Assembly (NCBI RefSeq): GCF_900106925.1
Contig: NZ_FNNZ01000017.1
Coordinates: 1-64,000 of the forward strand
Reading direction: 5' to 3'
DNA from: Thiocapsa roseopersicina
GTDB taxonomy: Bacteria; Pseudomonadota; Gammaproteobacteria; Chromatiales; Chromatiaceae
DNA length: 64,000 nucleotides
In this document: positions 46,449 through 57,400 of the stretch, piece by piece
How the letters are laid out: every line of letters starts with the position of its first letter
How positions within the stretch are numbered: the first letter of the stretch is position 1
The notes under the pieces: generated by a model
What the model saw: the letters and a program-made list of their open reading frames with translations, nothing else
What the model was told of the DNA's origin: nothing
Database searches by the model: none
Position numbers and translations under genes: made by a program

Positions 46449-47647
46449 GTACGCAGCAGACACAAGGGAACCCGAAGCTCGGCGTCGCTGAGTCCGCCGT
46501 GGACCCCGATCTGACGGTGAGGCTCCTCGAAGGGCAGCCACTGTCGGACGACGTTGTTGCCCTTCGGGAGCAGACAGGCATCCCCGACACGCTCCATGAA
46601 TCGCGGGTGCTGTCTCCCCGTTCCGAAGAATCCCTCCTCGACGAGCTGCTCGCTGGCCACTAGCTCCACGCGGTCCGCGAGCACATCGTTGCAGTAGTCG
46701 CGAAAGGCCTCCGCATGGCCGGAGCGCAGATAGCAAAAGGCCGCACGCGGCTCGCCGCACAGCGGAAGTAAGAGATGGGTTTCGAGCTCCGGATGATCGG
46801 CGAGGTCGATCGCATCCGCGGGCCGAATATCCAATTGACCGTGATCGGCGCTGACCAGCAGCAGGCTGTCCGTATCGGCGATCTCCTGCATGAAGGCGGC
46901 GATCTCCTGTTCGATCTCATGCAGGTGTGCCTGTGCAGCCGGACTCTCCATTCCCTGCTCGTGACCGATGGCGTCGAGTCTCGGCCAATAGAGATAGAGA
47001 TATTTTGGCTCCCGGCGACGTCGCCCCCAACCGCGCAGAACCCCGGCAGTGCGGGTGAACATGTCGCGCAATCCCTTGAAGGTCACCAGCTCGCCGCGCC
47101 CCAGATGTGCGCGATTGAAGTCCGAGCGGGCGATGTGCGCCGGCGAGACCAAGATGCTGCGGGTGGCGATCCGGTCGGAGACCGGTGTGGTCCCGAAGAG
47201 CTTGACCGGATCGATCCCTGCCTGCCGATAGGGTACGCCGCCGAAGCGCGGCGTGCCGGGGAGCACCGTCATCACGCACCCGAGCTCGCCCAGATAGGTA
47301 TGCCAGCCGGTCAGTCCGTGTGCCGACGGCGCTTCCCCGGTCAGAAATGTCGGGATCGCGGCGGCCGTCGTCGAGGGGAAGACCGAGGTGAGGGTCGCGC
47401 GCCGCGCTCGGCTCAGGATCCCGTCGGGAGATCGCTTGTCGAGCCAATCGGCGCCGAGACCGTCGATGACCAAGAGGATCAGATTGGTGGCTCGCGCCAG
47501 CTCGTCCGTCGGCAGATCCCGCAGGCTCGGGGCGTCGGACCGCCCGCCGCGGGCCTGGATGATGCTGCTCATCAGATTGAGGATGCCGCCGCCGTCGTAG
47601 TCCGGCCGTGTCATCTCAAGCGCGTCCGGTGGCTGGGGATTGATCAT
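46445..47647 (-). CDS. Alkaline phosphatase-superfamily (nucleotide pyrophosphatase-like) protein
   Basis: A 400-residue protein from the ATG at 47647. It contains NLILLVIDGLGADWL (first metal-binding Asp), TLTSVFPSTTAAAIPTFLTG (nucleophile Thr in the ST(T) motif), YLYWPRLDAIGHEQGMES (Asp and His metal ligands) and LLLVSADHGQLD (Asp-His pair), the full metal site of the phosphodiesterase/nucleotide pyrophosphatase family. No signal peptide is seen, so it may be cytoplasmic. The substrate is unknown. The stop codon lies in repeat R6. Confidence 0.88.
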   Translation of the reverse strand: MINPQPPDALEMTRPDYDGGGILNLMSSIIQARGGRSDAPSLRDLPTDELARATNLILLVIDGLGADWLDKRSPDGILSRARRATLTSVFPSTTAAAIPTFLTGEAPSAHGLTGWHTYLGELGCVMTVLPGTPRFGGVPYRQAGIDPVKLFGTTPVSDRIATRSILVSPAHIARSDFNRAHLGRGELVTFKGLRDMFTRTAGVLRGWGRRRREPKYLYLYWPRLDAIGHEQGMESPAAQAHLHEIEQEIAAFMQEIADTDSLLLVSADHGQLDIRPADAIDLADHPELETHLLLPLCGEPRAAFCYLRSGHAEAFRDYCNDVLADRVELVASEQLVEEGFFGTGRQHPRFMERVGDACLLPKGNNVVRQWLPFEEPHRQIGVHGGLSDAELRVPLCLLRT

Positions 47648-47711
47648 GCTTCCGCCCCCCGTTGGTTGTTGCTCAGGTCATGGCCAAGCCCGCCGTGCGA
47701 CTTGCCGCGGC

Positions 47712-48344
47712 TCAGGCGTGTTGGCCGGCCGATTTACGGCGCACCAGGAACCAGATGAACGCCAGGATCAAGACCGCCGAGAAGGCAAGCACATAGGGTC
47801 TGAGCGGCTCGATGACGTCGGTGATGCGTTGGAAGTCCTCCTTCAGGGTGTAGGCCCCGAACCCGAAGGCGCCGACCCAGAGACTGGTGCCCAGGATGGT
47901 TCCCGTGAGGAACCGCAGCCAGGGCATCTGCAGCGCCCCGGCTGCAATATTGCTGGTCTGACGCAACCCGTCGAGAAAGCGTGCGACAACCAACAACCCG
48001 ATCCCCCAACGCGCGAAGGCCGCCTCGGCCTTATCCAGGCGTTCGCGATGCTTGGACGCACGTTTGAGCAGCCCCTTCAACCCATAGCGTCCGATCAGAT
48101 AGCCGATGATGTCGCCGAGCTGGGTCGCCGTCCACGCCACGATCAGGACAACGACGATGTCCATCTTCCCGGTCGCGGCCAAGAGTGCGCAGGCGATCAA
48201 GAGGGTCTGTCCCGGCAGCGGGATCCCGAATCCTTCGGCCATGCAGGCGACAAAGAGTGCCCAGAGTCCGTAGCGATCGAGGATCGGCTGCAGGCTTGCG
48301 ATCCCGGAGGTCAAGGTCGTCGCGATTTCGGCTTCGAGACTCAT
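47712..48344 (-). CDS. DedA family membrane protein
   Basis: A 210-residue protein from the ATG at 48344. It has the SNARE-associated/DedA core: FGIPLPGQTLLIACALLAATG, then a reentrant-type segment, ARFLDGLRQTSNIAAGALQMPWLRFL (with the conserved Arg pair) and GAYTLKE. The C-terminal helix ends with VRRKSAGQHA. DedA proteins support membrane homeostasis and probably flip undecaprenyl phosphate. The next gene on the same strand, ending seven nucleotides away, is uppP, which acts on the same lipid carrier. Confidence 0.92.
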   Translation of the reverse strand: MSLEAEIATTLTSGIASLQPILDRYGLWALFVACMAEGFGIPLPGQTLLIACALLAATGKMDIVVVLIVAWTATQLGDIIGYLIGRYGLKGLLKRASKHRERLDKAEAAFARWGIGLLVVARFLDGLRQTSNIAAGALQMPWLRFLTGTILGTSLWVGAFGFGAYTLKEDFQRITDVIEPLRPYVLAFSAVLILAFIWFLVRRKSAGQHA

Positions 48345-48350
48345 AGCGGA

Positions 48351-49163
48351 TCACCACACCAGTATCAGGATGACGGCGCCCAGCAGGATCCGGTAGATCA
48401 CGAAGGGGAGCATGCTGATGCGCTCGATGAATTTCAGAAAGTAATGAATGGTCAGGTAGGCGACGATGAACGAGAGTGCCGCGCCGAGCAACAGCGACAT
48501 CCAGTCGACCGGCTCGCCGGCCTGCAGCAGATCGAGCGTTTCGAGCCCGCCGGCCATGATGATCGTCGGGATCGCCAGCAGGAACGAGAAGCGCGAAGCC
48601 GCCTTGCGGGTCAGCCCGAGCATGAGCGCCGCCGTGATGGTGATGCCCGAGCGCGAGGTCCCCGGAATGATCGCGACCGCCTGCATGACGCCGACGAACA
48701 GGGCCGCCTTCCAGCCGACGCTGTATTCGTCGCGCGCGCGTTTTCTGCTGAAGTCCGCCCACCACAGCAGCAACCCGAAGCCGATGCTGGTGGCCGCAAC
48801 CACCAGTGCAACCAGGGTCGCGTCTTCGCGCAGCACCTCGAGCACCGATTTCAGCGGCAGTCCCAGCACGATCACCGGCAGGGTGGCGAGGATGATCATC
48901 CAGCCGAGTCGAGCGTCGGGCGCGTCGAATCTGCGCGTGCGCAGCGACTGCAGCACGGCGATCGTCATGGTCACGATCTCGCGTCTGAAATAGAGCATCA
49001 CCGCGGCGAGCGTGCCGAGATGCAACGCGACATCGAAAGCGAGACTCTGCAGCTCGTAGCCGAAGAGGAGCGGCGTCAGGATCAGATGTCCCGAGCTCGA
49101 GATCGGCAAGAACTCCGTAATGCCTTGAACGAACGCAAGTAAGACGATCTGAATAGTTTCCAA
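48351..49163 (-). CDS. uppP: Undecaprenyl-diphosphatase UppP/BacA
   Basis: A 270-residue membrane protein. The start is a TTG at 49163 (reading LETIQIVLLAFVQG, preceded by GAGGAG), because no ATG precedes the conserved N-terminus. The active-site motifs QGITEFLPISSSGHLIL and AIIPGTSRSGITITAAL are both intact. It removes a phosphate from undecaprenyl diphosphate to recycle the cell-wall lipid carrier. It sits upstream of a dedA gene with a six-nucleotide gap, probably co-transcribed. Confidence 0.93.
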   Translation of the reverse strand: METIQIVLLAFVQGITEFLPISSSGHLILTPLLFGYELQSLAFDVALHLGTLAAVMLYFRREIVTMTIAVLQSLRTRRFDAPDARLGWMIILATLPVIVLGLPLKSVLEVLREDATLVALVVAATSIGFGLLLWWADFSRKRARDEYSVGWKAALFVGVMQAVAIIPGTSRSGITITAALMLGLTRKAASRFSFLLAIPTIIMAGGLETLDLLQAGEPVDWMSLLLGAALSFIVAYLTIHYFLKFIERISMLPFVIYRILLGAVILILVW

Positions 49164-49275
49164 CGAACGGCGCTCCTCGGGATTGAAGGCGCGGATTATA
49201 CGCGGCGTGCCGGACCTTTCGCTGCGATCTTGCGCGACCTCATCGACCGATCGACGACGCTCTGGCAGGCGCCGA

Positions 49276-50016
49276 TCATGCCTGCGGCAGCAGATAGAGC
49301 GTCGACCAGTCCGACACCGGCGGCAGGGTCTCGCGCGCAATCGCAGCGATATAGCCGGCTTCCGGGATGCAATGCAGAACGGCCGGCGGTTGTGCGCCGG
49401 CGGGTCGGGGCCGGAAGAGTCCGCGACCGTCGGCCTTGGCATCCGCCTCGAGTGCGGTCCAGGCACGGTAGAAGCGTGCGAGGCGCTCGGGCGGCGGAGC
49501 GGCCTTGATGGCGTGCACGGTCTCGGGCGCGAACATCCGCTGCGCAACCGCCTCGATATCGCGTCGCGGGCGGATCAGCTCGCAGTCCACGCCGATTTCC
49601 TCACTCGGCCCGCTCCCGGCGCAAACACCCACCAAGGCCAGATCGCCGGTCGTCGTCAGATTGAACGAGAGCGGCAGCACTGCGCCTGCAAGAGCGGGCT
49701 TGCCGGCCGCACCATAGTCGAAGCGGAGCGACCCCGGCGGCGCGTCGAGGTAGCGCGAGAGGATCTCGCGCAGTCCGGCGTGGGCGCGGACATAGCGCTC
49801 GCGATAGGGCAGATGGCGCATCCGCGCCGCGCGCGCGCGCTGGTGCTCGCCGAGCAGGCTCAGAGCGTGCTCAAGCTCGATCCCGTGCGCATCCGTGCGG
49901 ATTCGCCATAGATGCAGGGCACCCGATCGGATCTCGCAACGGCTCGGCCCGGCCGTCCAATCGATCGTCGGAGGGGCCGTTATCGCGCCGTCTTCATCCT
50001 GTCTTTGCGTCGACAT
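49276..50016 (-). CDS. 4'-phosphopantetheinyl transferase (Sfp-type)
   Basis: A 246-residue protein from the ATG at 50016. Sfp-family landmarks are RYVRAHAGLREILSRYL, PLSFNLTTTGDLALVGV, IGVDCELI (metal-binding Asp and Glu) and FYRAWTALEADAKADGRGL (third Glu; the usual WTxKEAxxK motif is modified to WTALEADAK). The length is that of the Sfp group. It transfers phosphopantetheine from CoA to carrier proteins. No polyketide or peptide synthetase is in view, so its partner is not known. Confidence 0.88.
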   Translation of the reverse strand: MSTQRQDEDGAITAPPTIDWTAGPSRCEIRSGALHLWRIRTDAHGIELEHALSLLGEHQRARAARMRHLPYRERYVRAHAGLREILSRYLDAPPGSLRFDYGAAGKPALAGAVLPLSFNLTTTGDLALVGVCAGSGPSEEIGVDCELIRPRRDIEAVAQRMFAPETVHAIKAAPPPERLARFYRAWTALEADAKADGRGLFRPRPAGAQPPAVLHCIPEAGYIAAIARETLPPVSDWSTLYLLPQA

Positions 50017-50139
50017 GCGTTGTGACCTCCGTCGTCATCTTCCTATAATCGACAAACACTCGACAAACTGGGCGCCCCGGTCTCTCTGGGTATACGCCCG
50101 GCTGTCGGACCATCTCGCTCCCCGCCGGAGGCCAGGGCC

Positions 50140-50355
50140 TTGCAGACTCATGAGCAGTGTCGTGTGGATGCGCGCATCGAGGCGGTGTGCACGAAGGGTT
50201 GCAATCAGGTCAGGCAAGACATCGCCGCCTTGGAAGCCGGGGTGCAGCTGCCCGAGACACGTGATCTGAGCGAGGAGGAGTGCCGAACCCTGCTGCGCGA
50301 GCTCAAGCAGATCATGGCCGTCTACGGCGATACCTGTCGACTGCCGCCGTCCTGA
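50140..50355 (+). CDS. Small conserved hypothetical protein
   Basis: 71 residues with a TTG start at 50140 (MQTHEQCRVDARIEAVC...). It is predicted soluble and helical, with four cysteines (QCR, VCTKGC and a final TCRLP). The phrase DIAALEAGVQLPET followed by ECRTLLRELKQIMAVYGD looks like a compact helical domain; I believe similar small proteins occur in other purple sulfur bacteria, without a known function. It stands 78 nt upstream of tex on the same strand. Confidence 0.65.
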   Translation: MQTHEQCRVDARIEAVCTKGCNQVRQDIAALEAGVQLPETRDLSEEECRTLLRELKQIMAVYGDTCRLPPS

Positions 50356-50433
50356 GCGCCTGCGCCCTTCGCGTCGGGGGTGTATGCTGCCGCCGCCATC
50401 CATCCTGATCCGCCGCATCGGAACCTATCGCGC

Positions 50434-52815
50434 ATGACCGACATCACCCGGACCCTCAGCCAGGAGCTTGCCGCTCGACCCGAACAGGTCGAGGCCGCCA
50501 TCCGACTGCTCGACGAAGGCGCAACCGTGCCCTTCATCGCACGCTATCGCAAAGAGGCCACGGGGGGGCTGGACGACATCCAGTTACGCTTACTCGAAGA
50601 ACGCCTGGTCTATCTGCGCGATCTGAACGAGCGTCGCGCGACCGTGCTCAAGAGCATCGAGGAGCAGGGCAAGCTGACGCCGGAGCTCCAAGCCGAGATC
50701 GTCGGCGCCGAGACCAAGCAGCGCTTAGAAGACCTTTACCTGCCTTTCAAGCCTAAGCGGCGCACCAAGGCCCAGATCGCGCGCGAGGCGGGGCTCGAGC
50801 CCTTGGCCGATGCGCTGCTCGCGGATCCGAGCGCGTTGCCCGAATCGCGCGCGGCGTCCTATGTGGATTCGCCCAAGGGCGTGGAGGACATCGCCGCGGC
50901 ATTGGAAGGCGCGCGTCAGATCCTGATGGAGCGTTTCGCCGAGGATCCCGAGCTGACCGGGCGTCTGCGCGATCACCTCTGGCAGCAGGGCATTCTGGTC
51001 TCCAAGGTGATGCCCGGCAAGGAAGAAGAGGGCAATAAGTTCTCGGATTATTTCGACTATCGCGAGCCGCTTGCGCGCATTCCATCGCACCGTGCGCTGG
51101 CCTTGTTCCGCGGGCGCAACCAAGGCGTCCTGCACCTGGAGCTGTTGGCCGGGGAGGGCGATGATCCGGACGCCGTCTGTCGCGGTCTGATCGCCTCGCG
51201 CTTCGGGGTTCGCCAGGCCGGGCGCCCCGGCGACGACTGGCTGATCGAAACGGTCCGCAAGACCTGGCGGATCAAGCTGCTGACGCGTCTCGATTTAGAG
51301 TTCAAAGGCCGGATGCTGGAGGCGTCCGAAGAGGAGGCGATCCGCGTCTTCGGGCTCAACCTTAAGGCGCTCTTGTTGGCGGCCCCGGCGGGCCGGCTTG
51401 CGACACTCGGGCTGGATCCCGGACTGCGCACCGGGGTGAAGGTCGCCATCGTCGACGGCACCGGGCGTGTGGCGGCGACCGACACCATCTATCCGCATGT
51501 GCCGAAGAACCAATGGGATGCCTCCATCGCGCGTCTCGCCCAGTTGTCGAAGCAGCACGGGGTGAAGCTCGTGAGTATCGGCAACGGCACCGGCTCGCGC
51601 GAGACCGACCGGCTGGTGCGCGAGCTGATCCAGCGCCACCCGGAGCTCGGCCTGCGCTCGCTCGTCGTGAGCGAGGCGGGCGCCTCGGTCTATTCGGCCT
51701 CCGAATTCGCCTCCAAAGAGCTGCCCGAGCTGGATGTCTCGCTGCGCGGCGCGGTCTCGATCGCACGCCGGCTGCAGGATCCGCTCGCCGAGCTGGTCAA
51801 GATCGATCCCAAGGCGATCGGTGTCGGTCAGTACCAGCACGACGTGAATCAGCCCAGACTCGCGCGTGCCCTGGATACCGTGGTGGAGGACTGCGTGAAC
51901 GCCGTCGGGGTGGATCTGAACACCGCCTCCGTGCCGCTGCTGACACAAGTCTCGGGACTCAACCGCACTCTGGCCGAGAATATCGTTCAGTTTCGCGAGA
52001 CCAACGGGGCCTTTCCCAACCGCAAACGCCTGATGGCGGTCCCCCGCTTCGGCGAGAAGGCGTTCCAACAGAGTGCGGGTTTCCTGCGCGTGCGCGACGG
52101 CGACGAGCCGCTGGACGCGTCTGCCGTTCACCCGGAGGCCTATCCGCTGGTGCGCAACATCCTTGCGGAAACCGGCAAACCCATCACCGCGCTGATCGGC
52201 GACAGCGCGACCCTGCGCCGCCTGGATCCCGCCCGCTTCACCGACGAGCGCTTTGGCCTGCCCACCGTGAAGGACATCCTCGCCGAGCTGGAGAAACCCG
52301 GCCGCGACCCACGCCCCGAGTTCAAGACCGCTCAGCTCAAGGAGGGCGTTGAGACGCTCAAGGATCTCAAGCCCGACATGATCCTGGAGGGTACCGTCAC
52401 CAACGTGACCAACTTCGGCGCCTTCGTGGACGTCGGGGTCCATCAAGACGGCCTGGTGCACATCTCCGCCTTGGCCGATCGCTTCGTCAAGGATCCGCAT
52501 GCGGTGGTCAAGTCAGGCGACCTCGTGAAGGTGAAGGTGATGGAGGTCGATCTCGTGCGCAAACGCATCGCGCTGAGCATGCGTCTGGGCGATGTCGCGC
52601 CCGAGCGCACGGCCGGCGACGCCTCCGACAGCCGGTCGCAGGGTCGCGAACCGCGCCCGAGGGCACACATCCCGCCGGGTCGGCCCGGCCGCTCGGCCGA
52701 TGCACGCCCGGCATCCGACGGACGAGGTGCGGCTCGCGCGAAGGCGCCCGCAGCGTCCGAGGCCCCCGGCGGCGGAACGATGGCGGATGCCTTCGCCAAG
52801 GCCAAGCGCCGTTGA
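50434..52815 (+). CDS. tex: RNA-binding transcription accessory protein Tex
   Basis: A 793-residue protein; the ATG at 50434 begins [20 protein letters not shown], the standard N-terminus. The order is an N-terminal helical region with [17 protein letters not shown], a YqgF/RNase H-like domain near [20 protein letters not shown], helix-hairpin-helix repeats ([18 protein letters not shown]) and a C-terminal S1 domain ([21 protein letters not shown]). The last ~70 residues are a disordered Arg/Pro/Ala tail. Tex is conserved, affects transcription and helps elongation complexes. A small SET-domain gene follows 31 nt later. Confidence 0.94.
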   Translation: MTDITRTLSQELAARPEQVEAAIRLLDEGATVPFIARYRKEATGGLDDIQLRLLEERLVYLRDLNERRATVLKSIEEQGKLTPELQAEIVGAETKQRLEDLYLPFKPKRRTKAQIAREAGLEPLADALLADPSALPESRAASYVDSPKGVEDIAAALEGARQILMERFAEDPELTGRLRDHLWQQGILVSKVMPGKEEEGNKFSDYFDYREPLARIPSHRALALFRGRNQGVLHLELLAGEGDDPDAVCRGLIASRFGVRQAGRPGDDWLIETVRKTWRIKLLTRLDLEFKGRMLEASEEEAIRVFGLNLKALLLAAPAGRLATLGLDPGLRTGVKVAIVDGTGRVAATDTIYPHVPKNQWDASIARLAQLSKQHGVKLVSIGNGTGSRETDRLVRELIQRHPELGLRSLVVSEAGASVYSASEFASKELPELDVSLRGAVSIARRLQDPLAELVKIDPKAIGVGQYQHDVNQPRLARALDTVVEDCVNAVGVDLNTASVPLLTQVSGLNRTLAENIVQFRETNGAFPNRKRLMAVPRFGEKAFQQSAGFLRVRDGDEPLDASAVHPEAYPLVRNILAETGKPITALIGDSATLRRLDPARFTDERFGLPTVKDILAELEKPGRDPRPEFKTAQLKEGVETLKDLKPDMILEGTVTNVTNFGAFVDVGVHQDGLVHISALADRFVKDPHAVVKSGDLVKVKVMEVDLVRKRIALSMRLGDVAPERTAGDASDSRSQGREPRPRAHIPPGRPGRSADARPASDGRGAARAKAPAASEAPGGGTMADAFAKAKRR

Positions 52816-52846
52816 GGCCGCGTAACGCGACGCGATCGAGCCCTGG

Positions 52847-53185
52847 ATGGCCCGCTCTTCCTCCGCCGACGACCTGCTGCACACACGTGTCTACCGCGCC
52901 GCCTCGCCGATTCACGGCCAAGGCTGCTTCGCCAAGATCGCGTTTCGCAGCGGCGACTTCATCGGCACCTTCGAAGGCCCCGAGGTGGACCGAGATGGTA
53001 CCTACGTGCTTTGGACCTACGACAGCGAGGGCAACGTCCTCACCGGTCGCGAGGTGCGCAACCTCCTGCGCTGGTTGAACCACAGCGACGACCCGAACGC
53101 CGAACTCGACGGCTTCGATCTCTACGCCCTGCGCGCAATCGCAGTCGACGAAGAGCTCACCTTCGACTACAGCGGCGCCGGCTGA
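52847..53185 (+). CDS. Small SET-domain protein
   Basis: 112 residues from the ATG at 52847. It is a minimal SET fold: SPIHGQGCFAKIAFRSGDFIGTFEG at the N-terminal side, RWLNHSDDPNAEL (the NHS motif that forms the cofactor knot) and DEELTFDYSG at the end. The post-SET zinc region is missing. Bacterial members may methylate lysines, but no substrate is known. It directly follows tex (31-nt gap) and precedes an RND adaptor gene. Confidence 0.85.
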   Translation: MARSSSADDLLHTRVYRAASPIHGQGCFAKIAFRSGDFIGTFEGPEVDRDGTYVLWTYDSEGNVLTGREVRNLLRWLNHSDDPNAELDGFDLYALRAIAVDEELTFDYSGAG

Positions 53186-53249
53186 CGAGTTGCTTTGGGC
53201 ACAGCGTGCCCCGACACTAGCCACCCTAGCCGTAACTCCGCGAGCCACC

Positions 53250-54482
53250 GTGAAGCGCCTGTCCAAGTTTTTCTTGCCCGTCCTGATTCTCGCCGTCGGT
53301 TTCGGAGTTTTTCAGTATCTCAAGCAGACCCGGCCCGAACGTCCGCCGGCGGAGATCAACGAGCGCGTCTGGCGAATCGAGGCCGAAACGGTGGAGCCGC
53401 GTCGGCTCTCGCCTGGGCTCGAGCTCTACGGCAGTGTCCAGACGCCTGATCTCCTGCGCGCGGCGGCTTCCGCACAGGCGCGGGTCGCTCGGGTGCTGGT
53501 GCGCGAGGGCGATCGAGTCGAGGCAGGACAGCTTCTGGTGGAGCTCGATCCGCGTGACTTCAGCTTCCGTCTCGCACAGGCCCGGGCCCAGCTCGACGAG
53601 TTGGAGGCGCAGGTCGAAAGCGAGCGCACCGGGCACGAGACTGATCTCGCCGCGCTCGAGCAGGAGCGCAAGCTGCTCGCCATCGCCCAAGACGGCGTCG
53701 AGCGCGCCTCGCAGCTGACCAAGCAGAGGGTCGGCTCCCAAACCGACCTGGATATCGCCGAGCAGGAATTGGCCCGCCAAGCGCTGGCCGTGAGCAACCG
53801 CGAGATGAGCATCGCGGATTTTCCGGCGCGTCAACGCGCCCTCGAAGCGAGACTCTCGAGTGCCCGGGCCCGTCTAGAGGAGATCGCGCTCGAGCTCGAG
53901 CGTGCTCCGGTGGTCGCACCCTACGATGCCATCATCGCCAAGGTCTCGGTCACGGCGGGTGATCAGGTGCGCAAGGACGATGTCCTCTTGACGCTCTATG
54001 CAATCGACAGCCTGGAGGTCCGCGCGCGGATTCCGGCGCCCTTTCAGGCGGAGCTGACCGCCTCGCTGCAGGAGGAGGGCCGACTGCCCGCCACCGCCAC
54101 CATCGGGGAGCGCTCGCTCAAGCTCTCGCTGGAGCGGCTCGCCGGGGAGGCAAGCGCCAGCGGCATCGACGGTCTTTTCGATGTCGAGGACGAGGCAGGC
54201 CTTCTGCGCGCCGGTCAGATGATCTCGTTGCGCCTGGACCGACCGCCGCAGGATGGCGCGGTGCCGGCCCCCTTCGGTGCAGTCTACGGCGGTGATCGCG
54301 TCTACAAGCTCGTCGACGGGCGGATGAAAGGCGTGCCCGTGCGCAGTCTGGGGAGCTGGTTCACCGAGACGGGCGAGGAGCGTCTGCTGGTGCAGGCGCC
54401 CGATCTCGCTGCCGGGGACCGCCTGATCGTGACCCACATGCCGAACGCTATCGATGGGTTGCGGGTGGAGACGGTGCAGTGA
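53250..54482 (+). CDS. RND periplasmic adaptor protein
   Basis: 410 residues with a GTG start at 53250 (reading KRLSKFFLPVLILAVG). One N-terminal membrane segment is followed by a lipoyl half (SAQARVARVLVREGDRVEAG), a long coiled-coil hairpin (about 110-215), the second lipoyl half (APYDAIIAKVSVTAGDQV) and a beta-barrel plus membrane-proximal domain. Its stop overlaps the RND transporter start. It is not closely similar in length or sequence to the adaptor at 30450, so this is a different pump system. Confidence 0.92.
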   Translation: MKRLSKFFLPVLILAVGFGVFQYLKQTRPERPPAEINERVWRIEAETVEPRRLSPGLELYGSVQTPDLLRAAASAQARVARVLVREGDRVEAGQLLVELDPRDFSFRLAQARAQLDELEAQVESERTGHETDLAALEQERKLLAIAQDGVERASQLTKQRVGSQTDLDIAEQELARQALAVSNREMSIADFPARQRALEARLSSARARLEEIALELERAPVVAPYDAIIAKVSVTAGDQVRKDDVLLTLYAIDSLEVRARIPAPFQAELTASLQEEGRLPATATIGERSLKLSLERLAGEASASGIDGLFDVEDEAGLLRAGQMISLRLDRPPQDGAVPAPFGAVYGGDRVYKLVDGRMKGVPVRSLGSWFTETGEERLLVQAPDLAAGDRLIVTHMPNAIDGLRVETVQ

Positions 54483-57400
54483 CGAACAGCAGACCCGCCA
54501 AGGAGAAGGTGATCAAGGGTCATCAGAACGACATCATCGGTCTGTTTGCCCACCACAAGGTCGCGGCCAACCTCCTGATGGCGATCATGATCCTGAGCGG
54601 GATCTTCGCTCTGGATCGCCTGAACGTACAGTTCTTCCCGAGCTTCGATCTGGACGTGGTGACGGTGCGGGTCGTCTGGACGGGCGCGAGCGCCGAGGAC
54701 ATCGAGGACGGTATCACCAATCCCCTGGAGCAGCGCCTGCGCTCGGTCGACAGCCTGCGCAAGATGACCTCCACCTCCACCCAAGGGATCTCGGCGATCA
54801 CGATCGAGTTCGAGGAGGGCGTCGATCCCTTGCTGGCGTTGGACAATGTCCGCCGCTTGGTCGACGATTTCCGCAATCTTCCTCAGGACGCCGAGAAGCC
54901 CGAGGTTGCGCTTGTCAACCGCTACGAGTCCGTGGCGCGGTTGGTTCTGACCGGGCTCGAGCGTCCGGACGAGATGCGTCATCTGGCGCGTCGCTTCGAA
55001 TCGGAGCTGTTGGAGCGCGGGATCGACAAGGTGGAGATCCGCGGCCTTCCGCTCGAAGAGATCAGTATCCAAATCGAGCAGGCGCGACTCGAAGAGCTGG
55101 GGCTGGGTCTGCCGCAGATCGGCGAGCGAGTCGACGCCTTCAGCAGGGATCTGCCCGCCGGTGCGATCGGGCGCGGCGAGGCGACGCGCGAGCTGCGCAG
55201 CCTCGACAAGCGGCGCGACAGCCTGGAGTTCGGCGAGATTCCCATCAAGACCGAGGAGACGCTGAATCTGCAGCTCGGCGACATCGCCGAGATCGAGCGG
55301 GTGCCGCGCGACTCCACGCTGCAGCTCTCGATGAACGGCAGCCCGGCGGTCGAGATGGTCCTGCAGCGGGCCGAGACGGGTAACTCGCTCGCAGCGGCAA
55401 AGGTGCTCGACGAGTGGCTCGCCGAGACGCGTCCCTTGCTGCCGCCGGGGGTCGAGCTGGTCGTCTACGATGCCTCCTGGGAGCTGATCCGCGATCGCAT
55501 CATGCTGCTCGTCAACAACGGCGCGACCGGTCTCGTCGCCGTGGTCGCGATCCTGTACCTGTTTCTGAGCGGTCGCGTCGCCTTCTGGGTCGCCTGGGGC
55601 ATCCCCGTGTCCTTTCTCGCGACCCTCTACATCCTCTATCTGGCCGGCGGCAGCATCAACATGATGAGCCTGTTCGCGCTCATCATGGCGCTGGGGATCA
55701 TCGTGGACGACGCCATCGTCGTCGGCGAGGACGCCATGGCGCATCATCAGATGGGCGAGGACCCTCTGCTCGCGGCCGAGGGCGGTGTGCGTCGGATGAT
55801 GGCCCCGGTGGTCGCCTCCTCGCTGACGACCATCGCTGCGTTTCTCCCGCTGATGTTGGTCGGCGGGACGATCGGCAACATCCTGAACGTGATCCCGCTG
55901 GTCATCGTCGCCGTCATCCTCGCCTCGCTCCTGGAAAGCATGCTGGTGTTGCCGAGCCATCTGCGCAGCGCCTTCGTCCATGCCCACAAGGTCACGCCGG
56001 ATTCGTTCCGGGGGCGGCTTGATCGGGGCTTCGAGTGGTTCCGGGATCGGGCCTTTCGCCCCCTGGTGACCTTGGCCGTGCACCACCGCTTCGTGACCAT
56101 CGCCGGGGCAGTTGCGGCCTTGATGATCGCTGTCGGATTGTTGGCGGGAGGGCGACTGGCCTTTGTCTTCTTCCCGACCCCCGAGGGTCAGATCATCACG
56201 GCGAACGCAACCTTCGTCGCCGGCACGCCGCGTGCCCAAGTCGACGCGCTGATCGAGCAGCTCGAGGACACGCTGTGGGAGACCGAGCGTGCCTTCGATC
56301 AGGGCAAGCTGGTGAACCTGGCGATCGCGCTGCACGGCTCCAAGGCCGACAGCGGCAGCGGCTCGGCGGCCGACCAGCTCGGTGCGCTGCAGGTTGAGCT
56401 GATCGCACCCGATGCCCGCGACGTTCGCAACGAGGAGTTCATTCGGGCCTGGCGTGAGCGCATCACGCTGCCTGCCGGGCTCGAAGGCTTCACCATTGCC
56501 TCGCGACGCGCGGGACCGCCCGGCCGCGACTTGACGGTGCGGCTCTTCGGGGCCGATGCCGAGACCCTGAAGGCCGCCGCACTCGACATCTCGGAGGTGA
56601 TCAAGGGGCTTCCCGGCGTGACGGCCGTCGAGGACGACATGGCCTTCGGTCGCGAGCAGATCATCTACTCGCTCACCCCCGCCGGGGAGGCGCTGGGTCT
56701 CACGGTCGCGGAGTTGGGCACCCAATTGCGGACCGCCTTCGAAGGACAACTGGTTCAGATCTTCCAGGACGGCGCCGACGAGGTCGAGGTCCGGGTCAAG
56801 CTGCCGAGGAACGAGCGAGAGCGTCTCGGGACCCTGGAGCGCATCAATATCCGCCTCGCCGACGGCACATCGGTCCCGCTGACGACCGTCGCCGAATGGC
56901 ACTCGCGGCGTGGTTTCGAGATCCTGCGGCACGCCGAAGGCAAGCTGGCGGTCGAGGTTTCCGCGGACGTCGACTCGGACGTGAACAACGTCGGCACCAT
57001 CATCGAGGGCCTGATTTCGTCGACGCTTCCGGAGCTTCAGTCCGCCTACGGGATCAGCTACTCGTTCGAGGGCCGTTCCGCGGATCAGCGCGAGACCTTC
57101 GCGGATATGCGCAAGGGGCTGATTCTGGGTCTGATCCTGATCTACGTGATCCTGGCCTGGGTCTTTTCGTCCTACGGATGGCCCTTGGTGGTCATGACGG
57201 CCATCCCGTTCGGCTTGACCGGAGCACTCTTCGGTCACTGGCTGATCGGAATCGACGTGACGATTCTCTCGCTCTTCGGGATGTTCGGCCTGTCCGGAAT
57301 CGTGGTCAATGACTCCATCATCTTGGTCAAGTTCTATCAGGAGCAGCTCGACCAAGGTGTTGCCAGCCGCGAGGCGCTGATCGAGGCCGCTTCGCAGCGA

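Noticed and set aside
54302-57355. 1017-residue open frame on the minus strand opposite the second RND pump
   Set aside because: A shadow of the conserved pump gene, with no family features.
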